Shown one piece after another: positions 8,632 through 18,165 of a stretch of DNA of 64,000 nt. The notes below the pieces were generated by a model, which made no database searches, had not been told where the DNA came from, and saw only the letters and a list, made by a program, of their open reading frames with translations. How positions within the stretch are numbered: position 1 is the first letter of the stretch; every line of letters begins with the position of its first letter. The stretch is from Acidobacteriota bacterium. Lineage in GTDB: Bacteria > Acidobacteriota > Blastocatellia > Pyrinomonadales > Pyrinomonadaceae. The stretch lies in assembly GCA_016703965.1 (NCBI GenBank), contig JADJBB010000025.1, forward strand, positions 744,001 through 808,000, written 5' to 3'. A program made the position numbers and the translations under genes.

Positions 8632-9528
8632 TTATTTCTGAATGTCACGATGGCTCACTGCGGTATCAAATCCCGCCTTTCTAAGTGCCTTTCGGAGGCT
8701 GTTTGCGACCATCACGGATCGATGTTTGCCCCCGGTACATCCGATACCGATCGTGACATATGATTTACCTTCCCGCTGGTATCGTGGAAGCAGATACAGT
8801 AAAAGGTCTGCAAAACGATCGATGGTCTCGTTCACCTCGGGTTTATCCAGCAGGTATTTGATGATCTCCGGATCATCACCGGTCAAATGTTTGAGATCTT
8901 TCTGAAAATACGGATTCGGCAAATGGCGAACGTCAAACATGAGATCGACGCCGCGCGGGTTACCATACTTATGGCCAAAGCTCATCACCTCGACCTTAAG
9001 CGGAACACCATCGACATGGCCGCTGAATTTCTGGACCAGGAAATGTCTCAGGGTATGAACAGTGTGTTCGGAGGTGTCGACGATCAGGTCAGCGAGTTTA
9101 CGTATCTCTTTGAGTGCCCTTCGTTCCGCACGGATCGCATGAAGGAGCCCTTTACCGGAGTCCGCCGGGTGAGGGCGTCGAGTTTCCGAGAACCGGCGCT
9201 GAAGTACATCGTCTGAAGCCTCGAAGAAAACTACGAACGCCTTCAGATTCCGCTTCTCTAGCTTTTTTAATTCCCCGGGGAAATCAGTCAGGAAATGGCG
9301 TTCGCGGATATTAATGACGAGCGCCGCTTTCTCGATAGAAGGGTTTCGCCGGTCTGCCGGGATGAGAAGCCTGCCAAATGTCGACAACATCGAAAGCGGC
9401 AGGTTATCGACGCAGAAGTAGCCCAGGTCTTCCAGGGAGTCTGTTGCAGAACTCATCCCCGAACCGCTGAGCCCTGTGATGATCACAAATGCCGGAAGGT
9501 CCCGGTTTTCACGTTGTTTTGCAGGCAT
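8632..9528 (-). CDS. rapZ: RapZ-family nucleotide-binding protein with altered P-loop
   Basis: 298 residues. RapZ in enterobacteria is an adapter that controls glmS via small RNAs and senses glucosamine 6-phosphate; elsewhere its role is poorly known. The N-terminal half shows LEDLGYFCVDNLP and ETRRPHP, and the C-terminal half shows SFGHKYG, FDVRHLPNP and IGCTGGKHRSV, all hallmark motifs. The Walker A is GLSGSGMS (19-26): the invariant Lys is Met25 (codon ATG, re-read on the minus strand at about 9454-9456). Everything else looks intact, so this is not a decayed gene. It lies 14 bases after hprK and 35 bases before EIIA in the usual neighbourhood. Confidence 0.92.
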   Translation of the reverse strand: MPAKQRENRDLPAFVIITGLSGSGMSSATDSLEDLGYFCVDNLPLSMLSTFGRLLIPADRRNPSIEKAALVINIRERHFLTDFPGELKKLEKRNLKAFVVFFEASDDVLQRRFSETRRPHPADSGKGLLHAIRAERRALKEIRKLADLIVDTSEHTVHTLRHFLVQKFSGHVDGVPLKVEVMSFGHKYGNPRGVDLMFDVRHLPNPYFQKDLKHLTGDDPEIIKYLLDKPEVNETIDRFADLLLYLLPRYQREGKSYVTIGIGCTGGKHRSVMVANSLRKALRKAGFDTAVSHRDIQK

Positions 9529-9542
9529 AGGTAAAAGATCGC

Positions 9543-10037
9543 CTAGGCTGATCCGTACTGTTGAATCAGGTCCCGTGATTTCAAGAAATCGACGGCGATC
9601 TCAATTTCTCGCGCGAGATCGTTCTCTACACCGGACCTCAATCTGAGCTTCGGCAGGGATGCTCCAAGAAGTCGTCCGCGGCTGATCGACATTGATAAAG
9701 ATCGCCGGGACGCTTCTCGCGAAATTAGTTCTATCAGGACATCAACCGGTGAAAATGCCGTGTAAGCTCCCTCGCCAAAGAACCCAACGACATCGGCGAT
9801 CCCTAAACCTCTGATCTCGATAAGCTGCCTAAGTCTCACTGGTGGCGAACCGACCGGGGCAGCAGAGGTTGGCTTGATCTCAACCACATCATCAGCGACG
9901 AGTGCGTGACCTCTCGAAATGAGTTGAAGAGAAGTTTCAGACTTTCCTGTCCCGGATTCGCCGGTGATCAACACTCCAACGCCATCAATATTCACGAGGT
10001 TCGCGTGAAGGGTCGTTGTAAAAACTCCCGCATCCAT
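9543..10037 (-). CDS. hprK: HPr kinase/phosphorylase, short form
   Basis: 164 residues comprising only the catalytic domain; full-length HprK is about 310 residues with an N-terminal domain that is absent here. Walker A GESGTGKS (26-33), RGHALVADDVVEI (42-54) and EIRGLGIADV (74-83) match the HprK signature. It should phosphorylate HPr on the regulatory serine. Short HprK forms of this kind are known in alphaproteobacteria, where they work with regulatory PTS chains. ATG 10037 is the only sensible start, since hpf ends at 10050. The HPr with its serine is encoded three genes downstream. Confidence 0.88.
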   Translation of the reverse strand: MDAGVFTTTLHANLVNIDGVGVLITGESGTGKSETSLQLISRGHALVADDVVEIKPTSAAPVGSPPVRLRQLIEIRGLGIADVVGFFGEGAYTAFSPVDVLIELISREASRRSLSMSISRGRLLGASLPKLRLRSGVENDLAREIEIAVDFLKSRDLIQQYGSA

Positions 10038-10049
10038 AGTGGAATGACC

Positions 10050-10397
10050 CTAAGCGGCTGGTTCATCCGATGGGGCAGTGACGGCCGCGGCCGAGATTGC
10101 CTTGTGCGACTTGTCAATAACCTTGTCCTTTAGTTTTCGAGCCTGCTTCTCTATCTTAGCAATAGTTTGCGAGATGGAATGGTACATATCCGAGTTGCTT
10201 GTCTCGGCCTTCAGGACCTCATTTCGCCAGTTGATAACAACCTCCGAGCGATGAAGTCCCCTCTCGACTTCAATGATAATGTGTATCTTCGGTGGCTTTC
10301 CGTCAAATAAATGTTCGATCTTATTAAAATATTCCTCGGCGTGTGCTTTCAAGGCCGGGGTGAATTCCATGTGCCGTCCGGTAAATTCGATTTTCAT
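10050..10397 (-). CDS. hpf: Ribosome hibernation promoting factor, short form
   Basis: 115 residues of the HPF/YfiA family, which binds the 30S decoding region and inactivates ribosomes in slow growth. MKIEFTGRHMEFTPALKAHAEEY, the IEVERGLHRSEVVI strand and the basic helix IEKQARKLKDKV are typical. It lacks the C-terminal dimerisation domain of long HPF. The ATG overlaps the rpoN stop (ATGA), an arrangement found in many bacteria where hpf follows rpoN. The Ala/Pro-rich tail after residue 98 is probably unstructured. Confidence 0.92.
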   Translation of the reverse strand: MKIEFTGRHMEFTPALKAHAEEYFNKIEHLFDGKPPKIHIIIEVERGLHRSEVVINWRNEVLKAETSNSDMYHSISQTIAKIEKQARKLKDKVIDKSHKAISAAAVTAPSDEPAA

Positions 10398-11959
10398 ATA
10401 ACAGTTTTTCGCTCCCTCGAACCTGGTATGTGCATCTGATCGCGATACTTAGCCACGGTTCGTCGTGATAATTTTACTCCTTCTTTACTCAAAACTTTAG
10501 CGATCTGATCGTCTGTTAAGGGGGATTTAGTGTCCTCGTCCTCGACCATTTTCTTGATCCTTAGCTTCAATATGCGCGTCGAAACCTCTTCGCCTTCTTC
10601 ATTTAGCATTCCTTCGCTAAAGAAACGCCTTAATTCGATGACACCCTGCGGGGTGTGAGCATATTTTCGATTAACAACCCGCGATATAGTTGAAAGGTGC
10701 ATGCCGATGTCTTCTGCGACGTCCTTTAGCATCATCGGTCTGATGTACTCAACACCCTTGTCGAGGAAATCACGCTGACGAGAAACGATGCATTCGACCA
10801 CACGGTAGATCGTCTGGCGGCGATGTTCGATGTTTCGAAGAAGATCAACGGCAGATCTGACCTTGTCCTTAATAAAATCTTTGGTTTCCTTCGACGTGTC
10901 AGGCTGATCCAACATACTGTGGTATGTCGGGCTGATCCGAAGCCTTGGACTTCCATCATCCGCGAAAAATATTACGTAATCTTCATCCAGCTTCTCAACA
11001 TAAACCTCGGGAGATACAAAAATAGAATCCTCGGAGGTGTATCTTCGTCCTGGATAGGGATCCAGTTTACGGATCTTTCCGATCTCATCATCAAGTACAT
11101 GAAGGTCTAAGCCGGTAGCTTTAGCTAGATGTTGTAAGCGATGGGGCTGCAGATCCTCCAGATGATCCGTGACGAGTGTACAAGCAAGACTGCCGGCCTC
11201 GCCATTAGCTTCGAGCTGGGCAAGCAGGCACTCTTTCGGGGTATAGGCTCCGCAGCCAACAGGATCGAGCTGCATAACGGCTTTTCTAGCCGATTCGACT
11301 TTTTCAGCCGTGCACCCGACCGACTCCGCGATCTCATCGATCGAAGCAGTTAGACGTCCGTCGGCATCCAAATTACCGATAACCTGTATAGCGGCTTCTT
11401 CCTCTATATCATCGAGATTTAGAAGGTTGACCTGCCATTCCAAATGCTCGCTAAGAGTCATGGAATGCGACAGGAACTGCTCGAAGCTGGGAGCATCGTC
11501 CTTATATTCAATTTCCTGCGTCCGGTAACCAGGATCTAAATAGTCCTGAAATTCCCTGCCGTAATCGATCTCGTCGAACGAATCAGAACCTTCGCCACCG
11601 ACCTCGTCGAAACTGTCGGATTCGATATCGTCTGACGCTTTCTCGTCGTTACCATTGAGTCCGGGGCCCTCCGGCACGCCAGCCTCAATATCTGGATTCA
11701 GATCTCCCGACAGCCCTTGTACTCCGTTTTCGAGTCCATGATCCTGCCCATCCGAATTTTGATCGAGGATGTTGTTTCCGATCTCCTGAACCTCATCGCC
11801 CGGTTGTACCTCTTCTAAGATCGGGTTAGCAACGAGTTCGAGTTCGATCAGATCATTCAACTCGAGCGAATTCATCTGTAGCATCTCAATGCGCTGACGC
11901 AACTGGGGCGTGAGCACCATTTTCTGCTGAAGCTGAGCTGTGAGTCTTAGGGACGACAT
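10394..11959 (-). CDS. rpoN: RNA polymerase sigma-54 factor
   Basis: 521 residues. Region I is Gln/Leu-rich (LTAQLQQKMVLTPQLRQRIE, residues 6-25, then MLQMNSLELNDLIE), followed by a long acidic region II (about 45-150), the core-binding domain and a C-terminal RpoN box SRRTVAKYR (498-506), which reads the -24 element. The HTH LKDVAEDIGMHLSTISRVVN is present. The protein needs AAA+ activators, none of which is in the window. It is the first gene after lptB; a candidate promoter at 12020-12048 suggests it can start its own transcript with hpf, hprK, rapZ and the PTS genes. Confidence 0.95.
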   Translation of the reverse strand: MSSLRLTAQLQQKMVLTPQLRQRIEMLQMNSLELNDLIELELVANPILEEVQPGDEVQEIGNNILDQNSDGQDHGLENGVQGLSGDLNPDIEAGVPEGPGLNGNDEKASDDIESDSFDEVGGEGSDSFDEIDYGREFQDYLDPGYRTQEIEYKDDAPSFEQFLSHSMTLSEHLEWQVNLLNLDDIEEEAAIQVIGNLDADGRLTASIDEIAESVGCTAEKVESARKAVMQLDPVGCGAYTPKECLLAQLEANGEAGSLACTLVTDHLEDLQPHRLQHLAKATGLDLHVLDDEIGKIRKLDPYPGRRYTSEDSIFVSPEVYVEKLDEDYVIFFADDGSPRLRISPTYHSMLDQPDTSKETKDFIKDKVRSAVDLLRNIEHRRQTIYRVVECIVSRQRDFLDKGVEYIRPMMLKDVAEDIGMHLSTISRVVNRKYAHTPQGVIELRRFFSEGMLNEEGEEVSTRILKLRIKKMVEDEDTKSPLTDDQIAKVLSKEGVKLSRRTVAKYRDQMHIPGSRERKTVI

Positions 11960-12019
11960 ATTCCGAGGCTAGCAATTCCGGAAAAATGCGCTGACACGCA
12001 AAAACTGTTCCTAAGTGAA

Positions 12020-12048
12020 ATTATAACGATAATGATGAGAAAAAGGAA
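12020..12048 (-). promoter_or_regulatory. Candidate promoter for rpoN
   Basis: On the minus strand a perfect TATAAT (12020-12025) is preceded after 17 bases by a weak TTCCTT (12043-12048). It lies in the 101-base gap between lptB and rpoN. The -10 is good and the -35 poor, so this is a candidate only. Confidence 0.4.
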
Positions 12049-12060
12049 AGGATTGGCGAT

Positions 12061-12837
12061 CTATAACGTAAATCTTTCGCCCAAATAAAGACGCCTCACA
12101 TCCGCGTCATCGATCAGTTCCCTTGGGCTTCCGCTCCGCAGGATCTTGCCGTCTGACAGGATGTATGCACGGTCCGTTATGTCTAATGTTTCTCGGACGT
12201 TATGGTCGGTGATAAGTATTCCGATGCCTTGATTTTTGAGGTAAATGATTATCTCGCGGATGTCATCGATCGCCAGCGGATCGATACCGGCGAATGGCTC
12301 GTCCAGGAGGATAAAACGTGGTTCAGTTGCCAGGCAGCGGGCGATCTCGACTCGCCGCCGCTCACCGCCAGAAAGTGCGTCGCCCCGCACCTTTCGGACG
12401 TGCGTTATTCCAAATTCCTCGAGTAACTCCTCCAGCCGGTCAAACCTTTCCGTCCGACTCAATTTAACCGTTTCTAGAACGGCTAAGATGTTCTGTTCAG
12501 CGGTCAACTTCCGGAACACAGACGGCTCCTGCGGTAGATAACCCAAACCAAGGCGCGCTCGCAGATACATCGGTAGACTTGTGACGTCACGCCCGTTAAG
12601 CTCGATACTTCCCCGTTCGGTCTGTTCCAGGCCAACCAGCATGTAAAATGTCGTCGTTTTGCCCGCCCCGTTGGCACCAAGCAATCCGACGACCTCCCCA
12701 GGGTCGACCGAGACACTAACGTCATCGACCACGCGGCGGCGGCCGTAGGTTTTTTGGATGTTATTCGCCGCTAACGCATGCACCGTACGCTCTGAACCTG
12801 CAGCGTTCGATACGGCGTTGCCGTTAGATCTCGTCAT
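12061..12837 (-). CDS. lptB: LPS export ABC transporter ATPase LptB
   Basis: 258 residues. Walker A GANGAGKT (54-61), the signature [13 protein letters not shown], Walker [14 protein letters not shown] and the H-loop TDHNVRETL match LptB closely, including the R-R-R after SGGE. LptB powers extraction of lipopolysaccharide from the inner membrane with LptFG (not in the window) and passes it to the LptC/LptA bridge. The start codon directly abuts the stop of the fused lptC/lptA gene (TAAATG on the minus strand). The first ~22 residues are an extra, probably disordered, leader. Confidence 0.95.
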   Translation of the reverse strand: MTRSNGNAVSNAAGSERTVHALAANNIQKTYGRRRVVDDVSVSVDPGEVVGLLGANGAGKTTTFYMLVGLEQTERGSIELNGRDVTSLPMYLRARLGLGYLPQEPSVFRKLTAEQNILAVLETVKLSRTERFDRLEELLEEFGITHVRKVRGDALSGGERRRVEIARCLATEPRFILLDEPFAGIDPLAIDDIREIIIYLKNQGIGILITDHNVRETLDITDRAYILSDGKILRSGSPRELIDDADVRRLYLGERFTL

Positions 12838-15465
12838 TTAGGGTTTTAGTTCTTTTATCTTATAAACCGAACGAATACGTCCCGATGGATTCTGTTTCGT
12901 TCGCCCTTCCGTCGTGACACGTTTTTCCCTCATCGAAAAGCTCAGTTGCCCGCTCTGCGATGAACCGTTTTCGGGATCTGTTACCGTCGCCGGATTGCCA
13001 CGCAGTACCGCAGTCTCAGTCTCCGCCGTATATTCCACCCAGTCGCCTGAGGCCTTTCGGCTAGGTTGGGATATCGTAACATTAGATTCTGCTACGGTCC
13101 GCGTAACTTCATTGTTCTCATCCAGATACACATCAGCCGAACCAGCGGTGATCCGGTCCGTGCCCTGGCGAATCTCAACAGACGTCCTATATTTTATGAC
13201 CCGCTGCCCTCGATCGAAAGTCATTGACCCGGCGGATGCGGAGGCTGGCAGAGCCGTTTCCCTGCTGTTTTGCTTCAGCTTAGCATTATAGATCAGGGTC
13301 TGGACATTACCGTCCGCGAGAAATTTCCCACCTGCCTGATCGATCGATAATCGGTCTCCGCGAATGTAATTACTTTCCTGCCACGCTCGCGCATTTCCGT
13401 CATAGACAGCTGTTTCGGCCGTGTGATCAAATTCTGCTCGATCCGCCGTAATAAAGACGGGCTTGTCTGCAGACCCGAACGGAGTGGAATTGTTGATCTG
13501 CTTTTGATTATAGTACGTCGTGCTTACGCCGCCTCGAAGAAATGAACGATCGTTGCGGGTGTCGAAGTCTATTTCACCCGCTTTAGCCCTTCCGCGGCCG
13601 TCCCAGAGAACCGGCTCACCACCACGGAGCCTTATCATCTCGTCAGATTGTGTGAAGGTTATCTGTTTCGCCAGGCCATTCCGGTCCAGTTCTGTGAATT
13701 TGGCATTACCATTTGCTTCGAGGGTCTCGATATCACTGGATCGTTGATTGAACTTTGCCGTCAAAGTATCGGTATTTATGGTTTGAGTACCTTTTCTTTC
13801 CGTCGGAATTGTAGGTACCCGGACCGCCTTTGCTTTCTTCCCCGCAACGCAGGTCTGGGCGTTATTTCCTGTCGGGAAAAAATCACAGTCAAAACGCGGA
13901 GCGGTGATCGCCGTCTTATAGTTTTTTCGGTCCGCAACCAGCGGATCGATGAGAAGTTCTGCATTTCCGACCGCTTCCGCCCTTTTGATGTCTTTACCGT
14001 TCGTGTTAAAAAGTGTCTTGACCGAATCCGCCGTAACCTGCTTGTTTGCCGCATCGCGCTCACCCGAAGGTGCGTTGAGCTGAATTGTGGTTCTGCCATC
14101 CGTTCTCAGGCTTTCAAGAAGGCCTTCACCCTTGAAGATAAGGCCAATTCCGCGGACAGCCGTAGCTATAACGCGGGTATACTGTTCTGCTTTGCCGGGC
14201 ACGATCTCAACCTTGCTTTGACCGATCGCGTTGGCATCGCGCATTTGCCTTGATTCACCAAACGCCGCATTCAATTCTGGTGCCGAGATTATAAGCGTTC
14301 GATCTGTTGTGGACTGTTCTATGTTCGCATTTCCCCGAATAACCGCATATTTAACCTTCTGATCGGCGAAAAGATTCGCGAACAGAAAATCCCCCTTGAG
14401 GACATCATCTCCCTGTGTTATCTCGGCTGCACCGGTAAGTGCGATCTTTCGGGAACTCTGTTCGTAAATGGCATCCGTTGAGCGAATGTCGGTTTGTCGG
14501 CCGTTGACGGACGACAAAATATGGGTGCCTTGCTTCAATTCATACCGGTCGGCGTCTTTTTCATACAAAGCATAACCCGCGTCAATATTTGTCGGTGAGC
14601 CGCCGGTTTCGGTTGAAACGATGCGGACGTTATCGAAAAGCTCAAATCTCTTAAGCTGCCTCGATCTGGTATCCGCCCCGGCGAGGGTTGCGATCACCCG
14701 GTTAGCCTTTATATCGCTGCTGCGTCCCTTTGCGTTTAAATTGATCTCAACGTTTGAAACAAGGTCGATCCTATTCGCGAGCTGGTCAAAAGTAGCAGAG
14801 CCGGCGTTCATTTTCGCATATCGCACATTCGAGATCGCCAATTCAGGTGATTCAAAACTCTCGATCTCAACATCCTTGAGCAATTCCAGCCGCTTCTCGG
14901 CCATGTTTGCCGTAGCTCCGAAGGACTTCCCGCGGATATTCCCTCTTGCGAAGCTAACAGCTTCGTCGATCTCAGCGGTCTCGGTTTCGCGCGTGTAGGT
15001 AATGCTGTTTGTATTTATGTGTAATTCGTCGCTTGTATCGATCTCGACATTCCCTTTTAGATAGGTAGTGAAATTCTTATTTTCACCAGGAATATAGAGT
15101 GCCGACTCGGCTGACATCTTGTCCTTAGTAACGCCATCGCTGCCGTACAATTCGAGATACACGCCCTGAAGCTCTAAGTGATTGTCCGTGAATGTCTTAG
15201 CGTGGCCCGCTCGAATCAGATACTTAGCAACGCCATCGTCGCTCTCGAGGCGTTCGTAGCCGCTGACCTCCGTCACCACGTCCGACGAAAGCTGAGTGTG
15301 CTCGCTCTTCAATTTGAAAGCCGCCTTCGAACGCTCGCGATAGAAACCGATACCGACGACGATGACCGCAACGACAATTGCCGCGACCGCCGAAATACGG
15401 AAGTAGAATGGCAGGGTCGCGCGCACTCGGTATTGCTTTAAGTTGTGGGGATTCGTTTCGGGCAC
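12838..15465 (-). CDS. LptC/LptA-type periplasmic LPS transport protein (fusion)
   Basis: 875 residues from a GTG start six bases after the recJ stop. A single membrane anchor (about 22-42) is followed by an LptC-like domain (to about 190: LELQGVYLELYGSDG and similar), then hundreds of residues of repeating beta-strand OstA/LptA-type units (KNFTTYLKGNVEI, AIYEQSSRKIALTGAAEI, KVTADSV-type segments). In most Gram-negatives LptC (~190 residues) and LptA (~180) are separate; here one chain could span from inner membrane toward the outer membrane. The position directly before lptB supports a role in LPS export. Strand repeats at 560-790 could equally be an LptD-like OstA region, but no beta-barrel is seen. 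Confidence 0.85.
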   Translation of the reverse strand: MPETNPHNLKQYRVRATLPFYFRISAVAAIVVAVIVVGIGFYRERSKAAFKLKSEHTQLSSDVVTEVSGYERLESDDGVAKYLIRAGHAKTFTDNHLELQGVYLELYGSDGVTKDKMSAESALYIPGENKNFTTYLKGNVEIDTSDELHINTNSITYTRETETAEIDEAVSFARGNIRGKSFGATANMAEKRLELLKDVEIESFESPELAISNVRYAKMNAGSATFDQLANRIDLVSNVEINLNAKGRSSDIKANRVIATLAGADTRSRQLKRFELFDNVRIVSTETGGSPTNIDAGYALYEKDADRYELKQGTHILSSVNGRQTDIRSTDAIYEQSSRKIALTGAAEITQGDDVLKGDFLFANLFADQKVKYAVIRGNANIEQSTTDRTLIISAPELNAAFGESRQMRDANAIGQSKVEIVPGKAEQYTRVIATAVRGIGLIFKGEGLLESLRTDGRTTIQLNAPSGERDAANKQVTADSVKTLFNTNGKDIKRAEAVGNAELLIDPLVADRKNYKTAITAPRFDCDFFPTGNNAQTCVAGKKAKAVRVPTIPTERKGTQTINTDTLTAKFNQRSSDIETLEANGNAKFTELDRNGLAKQITFTQSDEMIRLRGGEPVLWDGRGRAKAGEIDFDTRNDRSFLRGGVSTTYYNQKQINNSTPFGSADKPVFITADRAEFDHTAETAVYDGNARAWQESNYIRGDRLSIDQAGGKFLADGNVQTLIYNAKLKQNSRETALPASASAGSMTFDRGQRVIKYRTSVEIRQGTDRITAGSADVYLDENNEVTRTVAESNVTISQPSRKASGDWVEYTAETETAVLRGNPATVTDPENGSSQSGQLSFSMREKRVTTEGRTKQNPSGRIRSVYKIKELKP

Positions 15466-15471
15466 GTTCGA

Positions 15472-17172
15472 CTAATTATCCGCTCTTAGATCTTCGACGA
15501 CAAGTTGCAGCCGGGTATTTCCCTGCCATGTATTCGTCTCGGCGACGTAAGCTAATTCGATGCGGGAATTAGGTTTGAGGGTTTGCCCCTTTGATCTTTC
15601 AACGCCATCCCACCAAACTGCCTCGAACTGTCGGTTATCTTCCCCGAGCAGCTTCAGCTTTAGATGCTTTTCCTTCATCGCGTAAGGCTCATCTCTGAGG
15701 ATCAGATCGCGGGTGACGAAGACCGGTTTTGGATTTCCCGCGCCGAAAGGTTCGAACGGGGCAAACCTCTCAACCAGATCGAGGCTCAGCGATTTGCTGG
15801 TGACAAGCGCGTCGATGTTTAGTTGTGGGATGAGATCTTCTGCAGCGAGTGTTCTCCTTGCGTATTCATCCAGGCGTTTCTGAAGCTCGGGAATATTATC
15901 GACCTTGATCTTCATTCCCGCCGCCGCTGCGTGGCCGCCATATTGCTCGAAGAGATCTTCGCAGCTATCCAAAGCTTGAAGCAGATGAAAGCCAACGATG
16001 CTCCTCGCACTCCCGTGCCCGTATCCTTCCTTTATCGACAGAACGATCGTTGGCCGATACAGCTTTTCCGCAATTCGAGATGCCGCGAGGCCGATCACGC
16101 CCTGGTGCCAGCCTTCACCCGCGACGACCACAAAGTGCTTTTCAGTGATGCCTTCTGTTTCGAAAAGCGCAAGTTCTGTGATCTTTTGCTGAACCTGCTG
16201 GCGTTCCCGATTTCGACTGTCTAAAAGGGTCGCCAACTGGCGTGCACTCGCAAAATCTTGTGCCTCGAATAGTTCCACAACATGGCGTGCGATATCCATT
16301 CGCCCGGCGGCATTAATTCGAGGGCCAATGCGAAAACCTATATGGTAGCTCGTCATGTCCGACCGGCAATCCGCGACTTCCATCAAGGCTTTGAGGCCAA
16401 AATTACTGGTTTTTGGAAGGTCAAGCAAGCCAAGCCGCACGATCGCTCTATTTTCGCCGGTCAGATCCATCACATCGGCTACTGTGCCAATGGCGGCGAT
16501 CTTGAGAAACGCCGGGACTTCGTGAGCGAGGCCATTCTCACGCAGTATGGCGTGAGCGAGCTTGAAAGCGACGCCAACTCCGGCAAGGTGTTTGTCAGGA
16601 TATGGACAGCCCGGTTGATTGGGGTTTACGACAGCGACGGCCGGCGGATTCCCGCGCACCTCGTCAGAGAGATGATGATCTGTGACTATAACGTCGAGGC
16701 CGTGATCGCGTGCCCATTCAAGCGGTTCGAAACTTCGAATTCCGCAATCGACGCTGATAACGAGGGTCACGCCATCTTTCTGAGCCTGTTCTAAGGCGGG
16801 AATATTTATCCCATAGCCTTCGGTAAAACGATTCGGTACATGGAATGTCGAATCAGAACCCAGCAGAGATAACATCTTTCTGAGTAAGACCGTTCCGGTC
16901 GTCCCGTCAACGTCGTAGTCGCCCCAGATCATGATCTTTTCTTTGTTATCAACGGCTCGCTGGATGCGATCCATTGCCTCCTGCATTCCTTTGAGCAGGA
17001 GTGGTTCATGCAGATGTTCAAGCGACGGATTTAGGAATTCGATAGCCGCCTCGGGCGTGTCGTGGCCGCGTGAGATCAGAAGGGCCGCTACAAGCGGCTT
17101 TACCTGCAAAGCAGAAGCAAGCCTATTTACCGCATCGGCGTCATGCTTTCGTATTTTCCAGCGTTTCTTCAA
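15472..17172 (-). CDS. recJ: Single-stranded-DNA-specific exonuclease RecJ
   Basis: 566 residues. It degrades single-stranded DNA 5' to 3' in recombination and mismatch repair. GDYDVDGTTGT and VTDHHLSDEV (the DHH motif), then the DHHA1 segment with GHGSARS and GGHAAAAGM, are conserved. The start is TTG 17172, because KKRWKIRKHDADAV matches the RecJ N-terminus and no ATG is available before the conserved region. It lies 17 bases after uppP (reading direction) and 6 bases before the lptC/lptA gene. Confidence 0.95.
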   Translation of the reverse strand: MKKRWKIRKHDADAVNRLASALQVKPLVAALLISRGHDTPEAAIEFLNPSLEHLHEPLLLKGMQEAMDRIQRAVDNKEKIMIWGDYDVDGTTGTVLLRKMLSLLGSDSTFHVPNRFTEGYGINIPALEQAQKDGVTLVISVDCGIRSFEPLEWARDHGLDVIVTDHHLSDEVRGNPPAVAVVNPNQPGCPYPDKHLAGVGVAFKLAHAILRENGLAHEVPAFLKIAAIGTVADVMDLTGENRAIVRLGLLDLPKTSNFGLKALMEVADCRSDMTSYHIGFRIGPRINAAGRMDIARHVVELFEAQDFASARQLATLLDSRNRERQQVQQKITELALFETEGITEKHFVVVAGEGWHQGVIGLAASRIAEKLYRPTIVLSIKEGYGHGSARSIVGFHLLQALDSCEDLFEQYGGHAAAAGMKIKVDNIPELQKRLDEYARRTLAAEDLIPQLNIDALVTSKSLSLDLVERFAPFEPFGAGNPKPVFVTRDLILRDEPYAMKEKHLKLKLLGEDNRQFEAVWWDGVERSKGQTLKPNSRIELAYVAETNTWQGNTRLQLVVEDLRADN

Positions 17173-17189
17173 GGAGTTGAATGATGTAG

Positions 17190-18083
17190 TTAGTTGACGA
17201 CCGGACTAATAACGCCCTGCCATAGCAAAACGAGGAGCACTATTCCAAGAATTATCCGGTAAACGATAAAGACGGCGGTTGTGTTTTTTCTCAGGAAAGC
17301 GATCAAAAACCAAATCGATAAATACCCGACAATGGCGGCGACTATGGTTCCAACCAATAGCGGCATAAAGCTATCCGGCGGTAAGATCTTAATGGCTTTG
17401 CGGAGTTCCAAAAGACCGCTTGCGGTAATAGCCGGGATCGAGAGTAGAAACGAGAAACGCGCCGCCGTTTCGCGTTTTTGGCCTGCCAAAAGGCCGCCCA
17501 TTATGGTTGAGCCGGATCGGCTTGCTCCGGGCATCAAGGCTAGGACCTGAGCAAATCCGACGACAATAGCATCAATAAAACCAAGGTGGCGAATATCTTT
17601 TCTTTGCTTCCCAACGAATTCAGCGAAAGATAGCAGAACTGCAATGACGATGAGCATCGTCGCGATGATCCAGAGATTCTTCGTTCCGCTGCCTTCAATA
17701 AAGTCCTTGAAAATAAAACCAACGGTCCCGATCGGTATCGATCCGATTATGATCAGCCATCCAAGCCACGCTTCTTCAGAAAGCCAGATCGGGCGTACTC
17801 CATCTGTTCCCGAAAATCGCATACCACGCTTTCCCGTCAAGAGAGCGAAATGGTCCCGAATAAATGCTGAACTGATGCCCCATATGTCTGCTGCAAAATA
17901 TACGAACACAGCTGCAAGGGTTCCGAGTTGGATCACCGCCATCGTGGCTGTGATCATCTCGGCGTTCCCGTCGTAAATATTGGTCAATCGGCTGGCAAAA
18001 ACAAGGTGAGCCGTCGAACTGATCGGTATGAACTCGGTCAGTCCCTGGACAATGCCGAGGATTATCGCTTGCAGCAGATTCAT
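17190..18083 (-). CDS. uppP: Undecaprenyl-diphosphate phosphatase
   Basis: 297 residues, a polytopic membrane protein of the BacA/UppP family that recycles undecaprenyl diphosphate to the monophosphate carrier for peptidoglycan and O-antigen synthesis. The two active-site motifs are present: GLTEFIPISSTAHL near the N-terminus and PGASRSGSTIMGG in the second half. At least seven hydrophobic segments are visible. It is the first gene of the uppP-recJ-lptC/A-lptB run, with an 82-base gap to the upstream SDR gene that could hold a promoter. Confidence 0.95.
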   Translation of the reverse strand: MNLLQAIILGIVQGLTEFIPISSTAHLVFASRLTNIYDGNAEMITATMAVIQLGTLAAVFVYFAADIWGISSAFIRDHFALLTGKRGMRFSGTDGVRPIWLSEEAWLGWLIIIGSIPIGTVGFIFKDFIEGSGTKNLWIIATMLIVIAVLLSFAEFVGKQRKDIRHLGFIDAIVVGFAQVLALMPGASRSGSTIMGGLLAGQKRETAARFSFLLSIPAITASGLLELRKAIKILPPDSFMPLLVGTIVAAIVGYLSIWFLIAFLRKNTTAVFIVYRIILGIVLLVLLWQGVISPVVN

Positions 18084-18165
18084 AAATGCGGAAACTCAAT
18101 CAGAGTCTGGCTAGGGTCAAGGGAGCGGGTCAAATGGAGAATCTAACACATTCAGCATTCTAAGA

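Noticed and set aside
13648..14253. 201-residue plus-strand open frame inside the lptC/lptA gene
   Set aside because: It lies entirely opposite a well-supported gene and shows no domain or start signal.
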